A stretch of DNA of 64,000 bases, from positions 16,857,243 through 16,921,242 of the forward strand of contig JAJKFL010000013.1 in assembly GCA_021186555.1 (NCBI GenBank), written 5' to 3'. The notes beneath the pieces were generated by a model that worked only from the letters and a program-made list of their open reading frames with translations, was not told the origin of the DNA and ran no database searches. Positions 43,290 through 53,624 of the stretch are shown here, in pieces. Both the position numbers and the translations under genes were made by a program. Source of the stretch: Reticulitermes speratus. Its lineage: Eukaryota > Arthropoda > Insecta > Blattodea > Rhinotermitidae. The stretch's first letter is position 1. Each line of letters starts with the position of its first letter.

Positions 43290-43475
43290 ATGGTGGTGAA
43301 CAATTAATTGGAAAGGACATGAAAAAAGCGGTCGTAGCCTAATTTAAGGCGTTACACTGAATGTGTTTAGGGACCAGTGAAAATAGTGAATAACATCAGT
43401 CACTATAATCGGTGTCCTGGCCAAGATTCGAAGAGACGGCCTGCCGATTGTAAATCAGAAACGTTACCAGTCGGT
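43290..43475 (-). mobile_element. old SINE of the 18735 group
   Basis: TTGGAAAGGACATGAAAAAAGCGGTCGTAGCC, TAATTTAAGGCG and CGGTGTCCTGGCCAAGATTCG match the order in 18810-18960 (TTGGAAAGGATATGAAAGGAAG, TAATTTAAGGTG, GTCGAGGTTGG). Confidence 0.6.
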
Positions 43476-43479
43476 TTGA

Positions 43480-43680
43480 CTCTTTTAGACGCTTTCGCAT
43501 ATGTCGCGACAAGCGCCTATTAGCTTCATATCCGTCTGTCGGCATGTATCAACTTGGTTCCCACAGGACAGATCTGCGTCAAATTTGATACTTGAGACTT
43601 TTATGAAAATCTGTAGAGGAAAACCAATTTGTTTTTGAATCGGACAAAACTATCGGCCACTTTACACGGAGTCCTGAGTG
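43480..43680 (-). repeat. dispersed repeat, ADRHD-type, copy 2 (reverse)
   Basis: Read on the minus strand, GTAAAGTGGCCGATAGTTTTGTCCGATT, ATTTGACGCAGATCTGTCC, GACAGACGGATATGAAGCTAATAGGCGC and GCGAAAGCGTCTAAAAG are collinear with 53625-53820. It is the most complete partner of that copy. Confidence 0.65.
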
Positions 43681-44655
43681 CGTTTGTACTGCTCACAGCA
43701 TTAGGAAGGGAGCCCGTTATTGCCTTTTCGTGTCAACACTCAACAGGTTTGTAGTGTTGACAGTGACAGATGTAGCTCAATAAAGGAGGACTCATTGTTA
43801 CTTTTCCATGGCAACAATGGTTATGAAAACGCGCTGTTATGTTACATTAAACGTACATCGGCTATCCTTATTATATACGACTGCTGTGCTTTGAAAGACA
43901 TGACGTTAAACAAATAAGCAAGGTTTCTTGGTCTATTTGCCATGTTGGCCGTGGAGCATTGTACAGTCTGTAGGGCCACAGATCGAGTGACAAGGTAGGC
44001 TATGTCAAGTTTCTTTTCTGAGGCAGCCAGCAGCTGAACAAACCTCCTGGGAGCAATGTCTGTAATTGACAGCTCGTTATAAAATACCATGCAAGTGTTA
44101 TTGTAATTAAGTTGAGGAAAAGACAGATTTTGTTAATCGTAGTTCTTCGGCATAAAATTTTTGTGTATACACATTTATATATTTTTTCGAACATCACAAA
44201 AATGCCCCATTGAACATTGTTTCCGTCATTAATATTAATGTCACCTGTTATTGATACAATCGGTCTTTTTCGTCGTTTGTACTGAATTTACACTGAAGTG
44301 TAGCATTCATATGGTAGGCATATGTGGCTGTCGACTTCCATGACACCACGTGTCGTATTTCAGAAGTTTGGAGATGAATAAATTGTGTAACTTTCATGCC
44401 GAAATTCAGAGTCTCATATGAGGGCTGTAAATTCCAACTTCTGCTTTTAGTAAACAAAGCTTAATATAGTACTAGTTTTATCCTTTCTCAGTATCATAGA
44501 CTTCATGATTACAGCCTTCTCGTATCTTCCTGAGACATTTTGAAGTTGCTGTAAACTTATAAATTAATTAGTAAATAAACTAGGAGATAGTTTTACCACA
44601 TTTGGTTTGGTAATTGAACTGTGAATTAGAATCAGTATCTGAATGGATTTTTTTT
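43681..44655. other. anonymous spacer
   Basis: No gene or repeat is recognised. Confidence 0.4.
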
Positions 44656-44668
44656 GGTTTAAACTTAA

Positions 44669-44972
44669 AGCTTTCTTGTAACAAGTCATGAAGACTCGGG
44701 AAGGGGGGGGGGGATTGAATGTTCGGCTTCCATCCTCACTTCGTCATTCAACAAAACTAGGACGGTAGAGTTGTCAGCTGTACGCGCCGGCCGCACTTTA
44801 CCCCCAAGTAAATTCCTTGGTACTTATTTCTGTTAGTGGCTGAGTGGAGCCCAGAGCTACTGAATGCGGACGAAAGGAATAGGACATTTGAATATTTTCA
44901 AGCACCCTGCCAGAAATCGAACCCGGAACCTCCCTTCGTGGCGTAATGCCACAACCAGCTGCGCCACCGCTC
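44669..44972 (-). mobile_element. tRNA-derived SINE, family 4, intact with 13-bp TSD
   Basis: On the minus strand it begins CCGAGCGGTGGCGCAGCTGG (A-box region) and has CCGGGTTCGATTTCTGG (B-box region). The body has GAATTTACTTGGGGGTAAAG and a run of 11 cytosines, seen as G at 44703-44713 on plus. The duplication GGTTTAAACTTAA is perfect at 44656-44668 and 44973-44985. No second copy was found in the window. Confidence 0.9.
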
Positions 44973-44985
44973 GGTTTAAACTTAA

Positions 44986-45829
44986 CTTCTGAACGTTTCA
45001 AATCATATAAAACCTGTTTTGCAATAACCTTTATTTACGAATTAAGTATATTTTAAGAGTGCCAGAATTCATGTCGTAACCTGCATTATTTGTTAATGAT
45101 CATCCTCTTCTCCTTCCGCAATTTATAAGGCAAGCAGCATTTCTTATTTCGGCTCTGCTCCCTCTGTCCAATCCAGTCATGTCTGGGGTTATATTTTAAT
45201 GGACTTTTACGTATTTTATTGTGTTCCATTCCTTGCATATCCTTGCTCTCCGTTGCACATATTATTTTTAAGCTGTTGATAGCACTAACACTGCAATGAA
45301 ATTTCATGTACCCTACTACATGGCGGTCATACTCTTTTAGAAATAATGGAAATGGTTTTGAAGTCAATTCCAGTAAGGCCACTGACTGCTGTGACGGTCA
45401 GAATGTAACGCTTAATTCTGTACTGTAATAACTGCAATAGATATCGTGTATGGCATAATTCCAGCAACGGATTAATGAACCTTCATATATCAGCCATTCA
45501 AATCATCGTTTTGTATTCAAGTTGCACGTACAAGTTTCAAATATGAAAAAATCATTATAGCAGTAATATGTTAATTCAAACAAGAAGCTGTTACACCGTA
45601 TTGCAGACTTTAAAAGCCTATCAGGATACAGATCATGCCACAAGGATTATTAATTATACGGCAATAATTTACAGCCGAATACTACTTGTTGTGTGCACTT
45701 TCATTCAGTACAATTGTGTTGAGTGGGATATTTGTGTCGCTGAGAAAGTACGGGGTTCCATAGCTCTTTCTGTGCTAAGTATAATTTAGAAAAATAATAT
45801 CGTATATCTGCTATAACTTCGATGTAATT
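44986..45829. other. anonymous spacer
   Basis: Nothing is recognised. Both strands carry only short frames. Confidence 0.4.
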
Positions 45830-45840
45830 TACACTGATAT

Positions 45841-46083
45841 TTTTTCCCCCCATGGCTCACCAGCCCTTAGTGGGCCAGGGCCTCCACATTTTCGAGGCTT
45901 TATGATCACACTCAGACATACTATACACGGTAGGACTCCTCTGGACGAGTGATCAGCCCGACGCAGAGACAACACAAACACTCACAAGAGACAGGCATCC
46001 ATGCCGCCGGCGGGATTCGAGCCCGCACTCCTAGCAAGCGAGGGGCCGCAGACCCACGCCTTAGACCGCGCGGCCTATGTACA
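45841..46083 (-). mobile_element. tRNA-derived SINE, family 1, with 11-bp TSD
   Basis: The minus strand starts near GGCCGCGCGGTCTAAGGCGT and has GGGCTCGAATCCCGCC as its B-box region, then CAGAGGAGTCCTACCG and a 3' end in GGCCCACTAAGGGCTGGTG. A perfect duplication, TACACTGATAT, lies at 45830-45840 and 46084-46094. It is collinear with 3270-3531, with a short internal deletion after GCAGAGACA. Confidence 0.92.
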
Positions 46084-46094
46084 TACACTGATAT

Positions 46095-46712
46095 AATGAC
46101 TGTATACGTTGTTTGAATAGCCACAGAGACCGCAGATGTTTTCTTTAACATTAATAAAGTCGAACGTTATGCAGATCATGTGTCCAGTATGTCTTTGTGA
46201 GATATCTTGGTCATAACACGGAGAGTTAGTAGAGGTTAAGAAAACAACAGCTGTTTCTATGCTCCAGACGCTGGCTAGACGTGGAGATTTTTTATCGGAC
46301 TGTTAGCTGATATACTAAAAAACAGAGATAAACTTGCGGGATTATTTTGAGCACTTTTGGATGAAACATAAACTTGTTACGTTGTAAAAATAAATGGCTA
46401 GGTCGACCTAGTTCAAACCGATTTTACTTATAAGAAAATGCATGCGGTTTTGATAGTCTCAAAACTGGAAATCGACTTGTGGTCGGTTCTGAACGTACTT
46501 TTCGTTAAATATAACCTCTGTTAAAGTAAACACACGATATTCTGAGGTGAGAAAGCTGTTAGTTTACGTGGTCGTAAGCTTGAGATGGAGAAGTAGCACT
46601 TACACTAATGTCATGCTTTTTAGATTTAGTGTTGAAACACAAAAGCCAAATTGCCTCGACACACACATTAGTTTATGCGTGTATATATTTTAACGTAACG
46701 TGATGTGATGTG
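46095..46712. other. anonymous spacer
   Basis: Nothing is recognised. Confidence 0.4.
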
Positions 46713-46714
46713 TA

Positions 46715-46733
46715 TGTGTGTGTGTGTGTGTGT
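46715..46733. repeat. TG microsatellite
   Basis: A short GT run ends exactly where the SINE-like element at 46735 begins. Confidence 0.9.
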
Positions 46734-46734
46734 C

Positions 46735-46935
46735 GGAATGGCCGAAGTGCTGTACTGAGTCTCTAGAGAACCGAGCGATCGGAGTTTGATTCGTGGCAGG
46801 GGCAAGGATTTTTCTTTTCGTTATGGCGTCCAGACAGGTTCCTGTTATCACCCAGCCTGCTATACAGTGGGCACAGGTGGCACTTTCCCCTGGGGTATGC
46901 TGACCACTTGCATCCATCCAGTTTCGAAGTGCAGT
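46735..46935 (+). mobile_element. SINE related to family 3
   Basis: A head with GGAATGGCCGAAGTGC and a weak B-box region (GGAGTTTGATTCGTGGC) is followed by AGGGGCAAGGATTTTTC, GCGTCCAGACAGG, TACAGTGGGCACAGG and CCCTGGGGTATGCTGACCAC. The order is the same as at 55955-56210 and, more distantly, 34024-34294. Confidence 0.65.
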
Positions 46936-47275
46936 ATGCTTTCGCTCTTCTGTAAGTGTTCATAGTGCTGTGTTATTTAAGTACTGGAACAACTGTAGCT
47001 GTCTGTATACGTTTAAGACCGTGGACTACGTCTCTCGATTTTGTGAGCAGAGATTTGGAGATTCGAGTACGCCTGTTCACCCTAAATAACAGAGGTTATC
47101 CTTTTACCCATTGACTGGTAGGGCTTGGGAGCCGGATTGGAAATGTTGGAGGGGAGAAAAATCACTGTCACTGCCAACAATCATGTAATAAGATATTTGT
47201 ATTATACACTTTAGTATCTCTCATTTTAACCGATTTTGTGGACAAAATTAATAGGCTTTTATGCGATTAATCGAA
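46936..47275. other. anonymous spacer
   Basis: Nothing is recognised. Confidence 0.4.
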
Positions 47276-47301
47276 TCATCATCGTCGTCATCATCATCAT
47301 C
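47276..47301. repeat. ATC microsatellite
   Basis: ATC triplets with GTC interruptions. The open frame that follows (47316-47600, +) is pyrimidine-rich with no domain. Confidence 0.8.
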
Positions 47302-48120
47302 TAACAGTAACGGAGTTGGACCACTTGTTGATCAGATGGTCTAGTAGTCTATTCACGCATCTTCATTCCTTATGTCATCCATGGATTTGGCAAAATTTTT
47401 ATACTTTCCGAAGGTTCTTTATTTGTAATCTGGCAATTTGTTTGGCCTGGTTGCTTTTATATTTGCAAATTTGTCAATCTGCATTCCGTTTTGAGTTCCT
47501 TCAACGTGTTCTCCTTTCTTTCACGGTATTTTCAAGTGTATTTTGCATTTATTCTAATCCGCTTTGCTTTATTAGCTCTGTTGCCGAAATAATGGAATAA
47601 TAGGGGCGATTAATAACAAATTCTGATAATCCCTTATTAGCCTGCTCTTTTGTGTTGCAAGGACAGACATCAGGCTTCCTTAAGGCCTGTTATGCCTTCC
47701 TAGTACCTCTGTTGCCAGTGGTGCGATACTTATAGAGCAAAGTATGACCATCGCGATGTGTTGGACGATGCCACTTGCACATTTATCTACTTCCATACCA
47801 TTAACAGTGCAAACATGAGGGCTATGCGAAATTCTGAGATTGGATCCAAACTAACATTAGTTCATACTGAGGCCCTTGTGTGCTGATAGATTTTTAGAAT
47901 TATACAGCTTTTGTTAATGTATGCTGGAAGGAAACGTCTAAAATGTCTGCTGAATGCAGAAATGTTTCCGTTCCAGTGGCCGGAGAGCTCCAGTTTCATT
48001 CTGCTGACGGTACACATTGTTAAACCATGATTAGAAACTTTTTGTTCTGTTCTCTTTGTTGTAACTATGGTCGGGTATTTGAATTTATGGGAGAACAGTG
48101 TCTGTCGTATGCATATTCAT
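47302..48120. other. anonymous spacer
   Basis: No recognised gene. The frame 47316-47600 has many hydrophobic residues because of T-rich sequence, not a recognisable membrane protein. Confidence 0.4.
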
Positions 48121-48123
48121 CGC

Positions 48124-48153
48124 CACACACACACACACACACACAAACACACA
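48124..48153. repeat. CA microsatellite
   Basis: A CA run with one interruption. It lies inside a T-rich chance frame (48027-48398). Confidence 0.9.
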
Positions 48154-48405
48154 AGCTTGATTTTAATTTTTCGGTTTGTACCGATTCATCTGATACTGTC
48201 ATTCCCTGTTACGTGTCTTTGTTGCTCTTTCTTCTGTTAAACAATTTTCTTTTGAATTTGTTTTCTGTTTCCTTTGCCTATTTTTGCGGATTTCGCGTCC
48301 TCGTCTGTGCGAGGAAATTGTGTTCTTTTGTTTATTGTGTTACATACTACGTAGAAGTATTAAATATACACCGAATCTATAAACAGAATAACATCTAGCC
48401 TGAGT

Positions 48406-48432
48406 ATCATCATCATCATCATCATCATCATC
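48406..48432. repeat. ATC microsatellite
   Basis: Nine ATC units. Confidence 0.95.
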
Positions 48433-48520
48433 GTCGTTGTTTTTGGCTTTTGTACCTTTAACGCAGCACGCAAGTAAGTATTGAAGTGAATTGAATTTCA
48501 TTATTTAGACAAGAGCTCTA

Positions 48521-48543
48521 ATTATTATTATTATTATTATTAT
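48521..48543. repeat. ATT microsatellite
   Basis: About seven ATT units. Confidence 0.9.
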
Positions 48544-48899
48544 CGTAGTTGTAAGAGTATTCTATCCCAACGTATCCCATCTCATTCCGTCGCATCTGCC
48601 ATTCATCCATTCACACATCCGCCCATTCATCCATCCTTGCTGCAGGGGGTTATTATAATCTCTTGTTATAGCAGGAGAAACGAAGATCACAATTAACAAG
48701 TGTGAAAGAATTCCAAGCTTCCATGTTTTCCAGAAGTTGTTCGGTGATTTTTAACAAGGTAAACTTCTCTCACTGGCGCCATATTGTTATTTTCATTTCT
48801 ACAAAAATATTGTCTTAGCAAACGTTACATATTTTTCCAAGCTGTAGTACCTTACATCACTTCAGGACCCAGAAAGAAGTGCAGATATTTGCGCTCCCA

Positions 48900-49060
48900 C
48901 CTTACAAGTTCGCGCCGTCTCCATGTTGTTATTAGTCAGTCTAGGAAATTAAACAATACGGCGTTGGGGTGTCATCACACAGTGTTCAGATGAAGTTTCG
49001 TTAAAATTGGTAAATTGGTTGAACATTTGAAAAGGGATACACACACACACACACAAACCT
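48900..49060 (+). repeat. dispersed repeat shared with 42905, ending in a CA run
   Basis: CTCCATGTTGTTATTAGTCAG and ACAATACGGCGTTGGGG match 42905-43030. The copy ends in AGGGATACACACACACAC, so a simple-repeat tail may be part of the element. Confidence 0.45.
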
Positions 49061-49098
49061 AACACACGGAAACGACATGGTAATTTGAAAGCCTACCC

Positions 49099-49283
49099 CA
49101 TGGGCCTCCAACCCTTCTATGGCAAAGGGCCACAACCTTTTTTGTGGGCTGGTTCGCGAGCCGCACGTGGAGAAGTAACAATAACCGCTTGAATTGTGGA
49201 AGTTTCATAGAATAAACATAATCTACAAATGTGGCCGCTGGCTGCATAATAGGACCTGGCGGGCCGCGGGTTGGAGACCCATG
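49099..49283 (-). mobile_element. hAT-like non-autonomous element, copy 2 (185 bp)
   Basis: The ends CATGGGCCTCCAACCC and GGGTTGGAGACCCATG are inverted repeats. The 8-bp flanking duplication has one mismatch: GCCTACCC at 49091-49098 and GCTTACCC at 49284-49291. Reverse-complemented, it is collinear with 16854-17055, sharing GCGGCCACATTTGTA, ACTTCTCCACGTGCGG and GTGGCCCTTTGCCAT. It encodes no protein. Confidence 0.87.
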
Positions 49284-49291
49284 GCTTACCC

Positions 49292-50750
49292 CTTCCCCGC
49301 AACCAGGAATGAAGCTTGCTTCACTCTGCAGTTGTTAATCTTTATGTAACGTTTCTCTTTATCTTTCTACCACAAATACACTGTATTATACCCACATTAT
49401 GATTCTTCAAGTAATGTTTATGAGATTACCTCAGTATTCTGTTTTTTACTATCAGATTTTACATTTATCTCAAATGGAATGTGATAAGTTGGCAACTAAC
49501 CGTGAAATTACTAAGAAGTACTAGTCTTTAACATAAAATGACGCATAAAACACATCAAAATCTTCATTTGAATGGAAGATTATTTGTAACTGTTGAGAAC
49601 CCATTTTATGGTCCATAATAATATCAATCATTGTCAGTTTTATTGCATATTATCCCACTTTATCGCATCAATTAAACATTATGAGTCTGTTGACGATAAG
49701 TCGATTACAACCAGAATACACAGAAGTTTAACATGTGAGCAACGCAGGCCGGGACGCGTATCCAAGCCTCCGCCCAAAACAGAATTTAATGAGCTCCAAA
49801 GTAATGATAGACGAACATAAGACCTCATATACAGTGTCATAAAATGTAGGTTCTGCACAACTGTAATGGGATAAAAGTTATGTAGTGAGATACTTCAGTT
49901 TTCTTGGCTTAATATACTAACATTTGATCTGTATAGATACTTTTGTGCTCTACGGTGGCCCAACCTTCTTTATGTGTATTGCATCTGGGTTATGTTGTCA
50001 CGGGGCACGGCTCACTGCCGTCCTGCATGGAGGCCTTCAGCAGAAATCCCCTAGCCCCAAATCGCATTAGACATCAGTCGGTACGGCCGCAGCGTTCTGG
50101 AGTCAATCTCCAGACATCCATCCAACCAAAATTTCCATCCTAAGCACTAATTGCTAAACGGGAGTTTCCCCCGCCAGCAAAAATAGTCCTCAGTATGAAA
50201 GTGTCATTCTCATCAGCCAAGACGCCTAACCCGTTAGCATAAGTTCACCCTCGGTTAAAATTCATGGTCACAGTTTTCAAATTCCAGATGTGTGTTTCCT
50301 GCGCAGGAATGGTTTCATTGGTGTAGGGACGCCGACTTGCACTAGGCGCAAAGCGCAAGTCGACGTCACTTAGCTCTTTGGTTAGTTGTTTAGACTTCGA
50401 ACCTACGAGCGGCTGTATATCAAGGGAATACTGATTATTATACAACAACGAACGTCAGACACGTTAAACGTGTATTTGCATGTTTTAAAGGAAGAGATTG
50501 CTGTGATATATTGGTTTAGTGACTTGTTGATAGACCTACGTGTAGGTGGGAGAATGCTATTGAATTGTGATACCGTGAGATGATTCCGTGCTGAGTTCAG
50601 TGATAGGTCGCTGGGATAGAAATATGGACATCTCAGTCAACTGAGTAGTTCTTGAGAAGGCAGGCACCATGGAATTTTATTCTGAACTTGGTGACTGATG
50701 GCCATATACAAAAGTAGAAAGCATAGTTATTAAGGTCTGTGGTGATTCTC
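49292..50750. other. anonymous spacer
   Basis: No gene is recognised. A small hairpin at 50329-50358 (CGACTTGC and GCAAGTCG around a 14-nt loop) is the only structure noted. Confidence 0.4.
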
Positions 50751-50754
50751 GCGG

Positions 50755-50888
50755 CGGTGAATTTTGTCATTTGACATGCAATGTGGTAGATATGTACCAG
50801 CATTTCGGACCCAGGCTGAAAGATGAAAGCAGTAAGTTTCGTCTGAAATGTTGGTGCCTTTCTATCAGACAGCATGGCGTCACACTTC
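50755..50888. mobile_element. decayed fold-back element
   Basis: TGTGGTAGATATGTACCAGCATTTCGGACCCAGGC is mirrored by GTCTGAAATGTTGGTGCCTTTCTATCAGACAGCATGGCGTCACAC. The inner parts (CTGAAAGATGAAAGCAG) no longer pair well. Confidence 0.6.
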
Positions 50889-50994
50889 ATAATACCGTAA
50901 TCTTACACTTGTTGCGGTGGTAAACTTTCAGACACCAGTTGTAAGACTGCTCAGTAAGCTAAGCTGAAAAAAATTTGGTTTTATTACGGAAATG

Positions 50995-51006
50995 CCCCCC
51001 CCCCCC
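50995..51006. repeat. 12-cytosine run
   Basis: Pure C tract. Confidence 0.95.
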
Positions 51007-51194
51007 ACCTTCCCCATCGCAGAAACCTGTTACTGTGTACCACCAGCTGTAAATGGCTTATGGCGAGCAGAATAACCCAAGCCACATAATTATAACAGGA
51101 ACTGTGCAGCTCAGACAGGCAACGAGCTGGACGACAGAGAAACCAAAGTTCCATACCCGATACAGGCAGAGCGCTTTTCTTCTCATTTTCCATG

Positions 51195-51345
51195 TTAACA
51201 CCCTCTATCTACACGCAGGTCTTCCAAGCGGTCTCTTTCTTTCAGATTTTTCTTCCATACTTCTACATGTGCTTCTCTTCTTCGCCATGTGTGCCACGTA
51301 CTCCGCCCATCTCATCCTTCTTAATGTTATTACCTTAATAATACT
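51195..51345 (-). mobile_element. LINE 3' end, WEDN type, pseudogenic
   Basis: Minus-strand peptide ITLRRMRWAEYVAHMAKKRS, then TCRSMEEKSERKRPLGRPAC, matches the RRMRWAGHVARMGE...GKRPLGRP segment of the family that precedes the WEDN end. The copy is cut on both sides and lacks the WEDN part in frame. Confidence 0.75.
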
Positions 51346-51520
51346 CAGCCAGTAGATTCTTAACGGTGCTGGCACGCTAGGTGTGACTGTCCGGTAGTTG
51401 GCGTAGTGACGGCAGGAAAGCAAAAAACATTACGGTCATCGTCTGTATCGGAACTAAGACAAATGCCCAATATTATCACAACACTGCTAGTCACTGCCCA
51501 TTGAGGTAATTGATTTCTGA

Positions 51521-51534
51521 CCCCCCCCCCCCCC
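51521..51534. repeat. 14-cytosine run
   Basis: Pure C tract. Confidence 0.95.
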
Positions 51535-52235
51535 TTCCTCTGCCCATCATGGAACCTTGACCACGCCTGACAGTGCATGCTTCTAGCACCACGCCCCACA
51601 GCCCTTTCATAAACTGTGTTATTCATCATTTTTGCGTCTTAACATGAAGGAAGGTTTCACCTTGCCATGCCCAGTGTGACGTTATAAAAACGAGGTCTAC
51701 CGGAGTGTGAGCGGAAGTGTGACGTTTTTCTCTTGCAGCAGTTAGAATGTTGAAATAAATGTGTGTACTGTCGGAGGACGTGATAAGTGGTGATAAGTGT
51801 TGCCTACTTTCGACATATTAAATGTATAATTTTGTTTTGTTTTTACTGTTTCGTGTACGTAAGTACTCCCATACAGTATATATGTCCTTGTTCTTTCTTC
51901 TTTTCTTTCCTTTGTTTCTTTCTTTCCTTTGTCTTTCGTTTATTTTTCCCTCCCTATTTCGTCAATTAATCCTTTTCACTCATTTATTTTTCCTTCCCGT
52001 GTTAGTATGATGCTTTCTTTATGCAGTTCTTTTCTTTATCTGTCTCCTTCGCAGTTTCATTCAGTTGCTCGTTTATCCCCGTATTTGTTTCTCGCGTTTC
52101 TCTTTTTATACTCACGCCAGTTTTTTTTTACGGTGTAAAACGTAATGAATTTGCTATTGCAGAAGGTGTATAAGAAGTCATATTTTCGGTATAGTTCATG
52201 GAAGGACTGACGAAAATCGTGCCTATCATGGAAGC
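51535..52235. other. spacer, T/C-rich in part
   Basis: Strongly pyrimidine-rich at 51885-52135 (CTTT and TTCC runs), which creates overlapping hydrophobic frames on plus. I see no gene. Confidence 0.5.
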
Positions 52236-52241
52236 AGTAAA

Positions 52242-52280
52242 CCATCATCATCATGATCATCATCGTCATCAACATCATCT
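52242..52280. repeat. ATC microsatellite, interrupted
   Basis: ATC triplets with GATC, GTC and AAC interruptions. The 52281-52640 segment that follows (CTAGCTGTCGGGTACTTGGG) is GC-richer and looks repeat-like, but no partner was found here. Confidence 0.75.
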
Positions 52281-52850
52281 AGCTGTCGGGTACTTGGGCC
52301 ACCTGTTGCCTCGTCCCAGCCCCATTCCTCCAGCTGTCCGCAGACGTTTTTCCCGGTCTCTACGTGGCTCGTAATGCAGCTAAACTCTCCAAAGCTTTCA
52401 TTTCCATTTTCAGTAAGGGTTTGGCAGTATGACCATGTGGGTCTCCCACGTGATGTTGCAAATGAATATGGGAGTTTCGTGCACCTGGACATAACCAGGC
52501 TTCGAGCTACATATGTACGCGTATGAAGTTTCGTATAGAATCTGAAGATAAGTTTCCATGTGGTACGAACGTGGGCTGATGATGGACAGGCTTTCAAAAT
52601 AGGCAACTGCTCCTGCGGATACACGCATTATGACACGTCCATTCAGAAAGCATTACAAGCTGAAACTGCTTGTTGTCATATGCCAAGGAAAACACATTAT
52701 AGCTGCGTATTTTGTTCTTATATTTCAGTCATTGAGCTAACAAAATGGGCGTGCTTTGCATAAAGTGCTTACAAAACGCGTGAAGGGAAGGTGATGTCCG
52801 TCCACCCACCCGCTTTATTCATCTCAAATGCTTTTCACGTATTTCGATTA

Positions 52851-52920
52851 CATGTGGTGATGGTGCCAAGTTCATCCGAAACGTTGGTATATTTCTACCA
52901 GCCTGTACCGCGTCACGTGC
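52851..52920. mobile_element. fold-back single arm
   Basis: GTGGTGATGGTGCCAAGTTCATCCGAAACGTTGG, then TTTCTACCAG and CGCGTCACGTGC, is the right-arm series GATGG, CCGAAACGTT, CTACCA, GTGTCAC. The left arm is missing. Confidence 0.6.
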
Positions 52921-53223
52921 AACCGCCGTGAGGACCTCGAATCTCACGTAATGAACGGAAGTGACCGTTCATTTTCCATGAAACGCTGACAAGCTCACGG
53001 ATTGTCAGCTCTTTAAGGAGGACTTTTTACCCAGGGGTTGGTTATTTATGTATTTATTTAATTAATAAGGTAGCCGGGTGGGCGGGCTGACAGGCAGTGT
53101 TCTAGAATTAGACGACATTTACTTCTGCACAGATATAGTGCAGTTGCTTCACCACCAGGGCTCTGTCGACAAGGTGTCGTTTAAATAAGACAGGCAATGT
53201 ATGTACATATACTCGTATATATA

Positions 53224-53301
53224 CAGGGCATACACAAAAGAATGGTGCGGTTTTAATACTGAACACTATTAAAACCGCACCATCCTTTTGTGTATGCCCT
53301 G
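53224..53301. mobile_element. palindromic MITE, copy 2 (78 bp)
   Basis: CAGGGCATACACAAAAGAAT then GGTGCGGTTTTAATA is mirrored by TATTAAAACCGCACC then ATCCTTTTGTGTATGCCCTG. TA flanks both ends (53222-53223, 53302-53303). It is nearly identical to 18478-18553, with the symmetry better kept here. Confidence 0.87.
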
Positions 53302-53620
53302 TACATAGTGATGCGTTCGCATAATCACTGTTGCTAAGGAAACGTAAGAAAGCGTTTTGTGTGTATCGTCGAGTTATATGTCACTGTCAATAATATGAAC
53401 TAATTGTTGCAGCATTGTTGCCGGCAACAGTGCGTTCGTCGTATTGTTGACTTAAACACTGTTCCCAAGTAAACCCAACAGTGTGTTGCCATTGACCTAC
53501 GTACGTCGCTATGAGCAGTATACGTATTGAAATCATTGCCATGTAAATGCAACAATTCATTCAGTTTAGTATTGTTGAGCGATTATATGTCGTCAACAAT
53601 ATACACATACTTAGGTATTC
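53302..53620. other. anonymous spacer
   Basis: Nothing is recognised. Confidence 0.4.
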
Positions 53621-53624
53621 ATGT

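Noticed and set aside
44930-44975. tRNA gene on the minus strand
   Set aside because: Same reason: the boxes are the head of the SINE at 44669-44972, bounded by a 13-bp duplication.
51787-52138. Overlapping hydrophobic plus-strand frames that look like membrane segments
   Set aside because: The sequence is a T/C-rich stretch. Phenylalanine-, leucine- and serine-rich peptides in overlapping frames are a composition effect.
52226-52624. 132-codon minus-strand frame ending in an aspartate run
   Set aside because: The aspartate run is the ATC microsatellite at 52242-52280. The remaining peptide has no domain, so it is probably repeat-derived.
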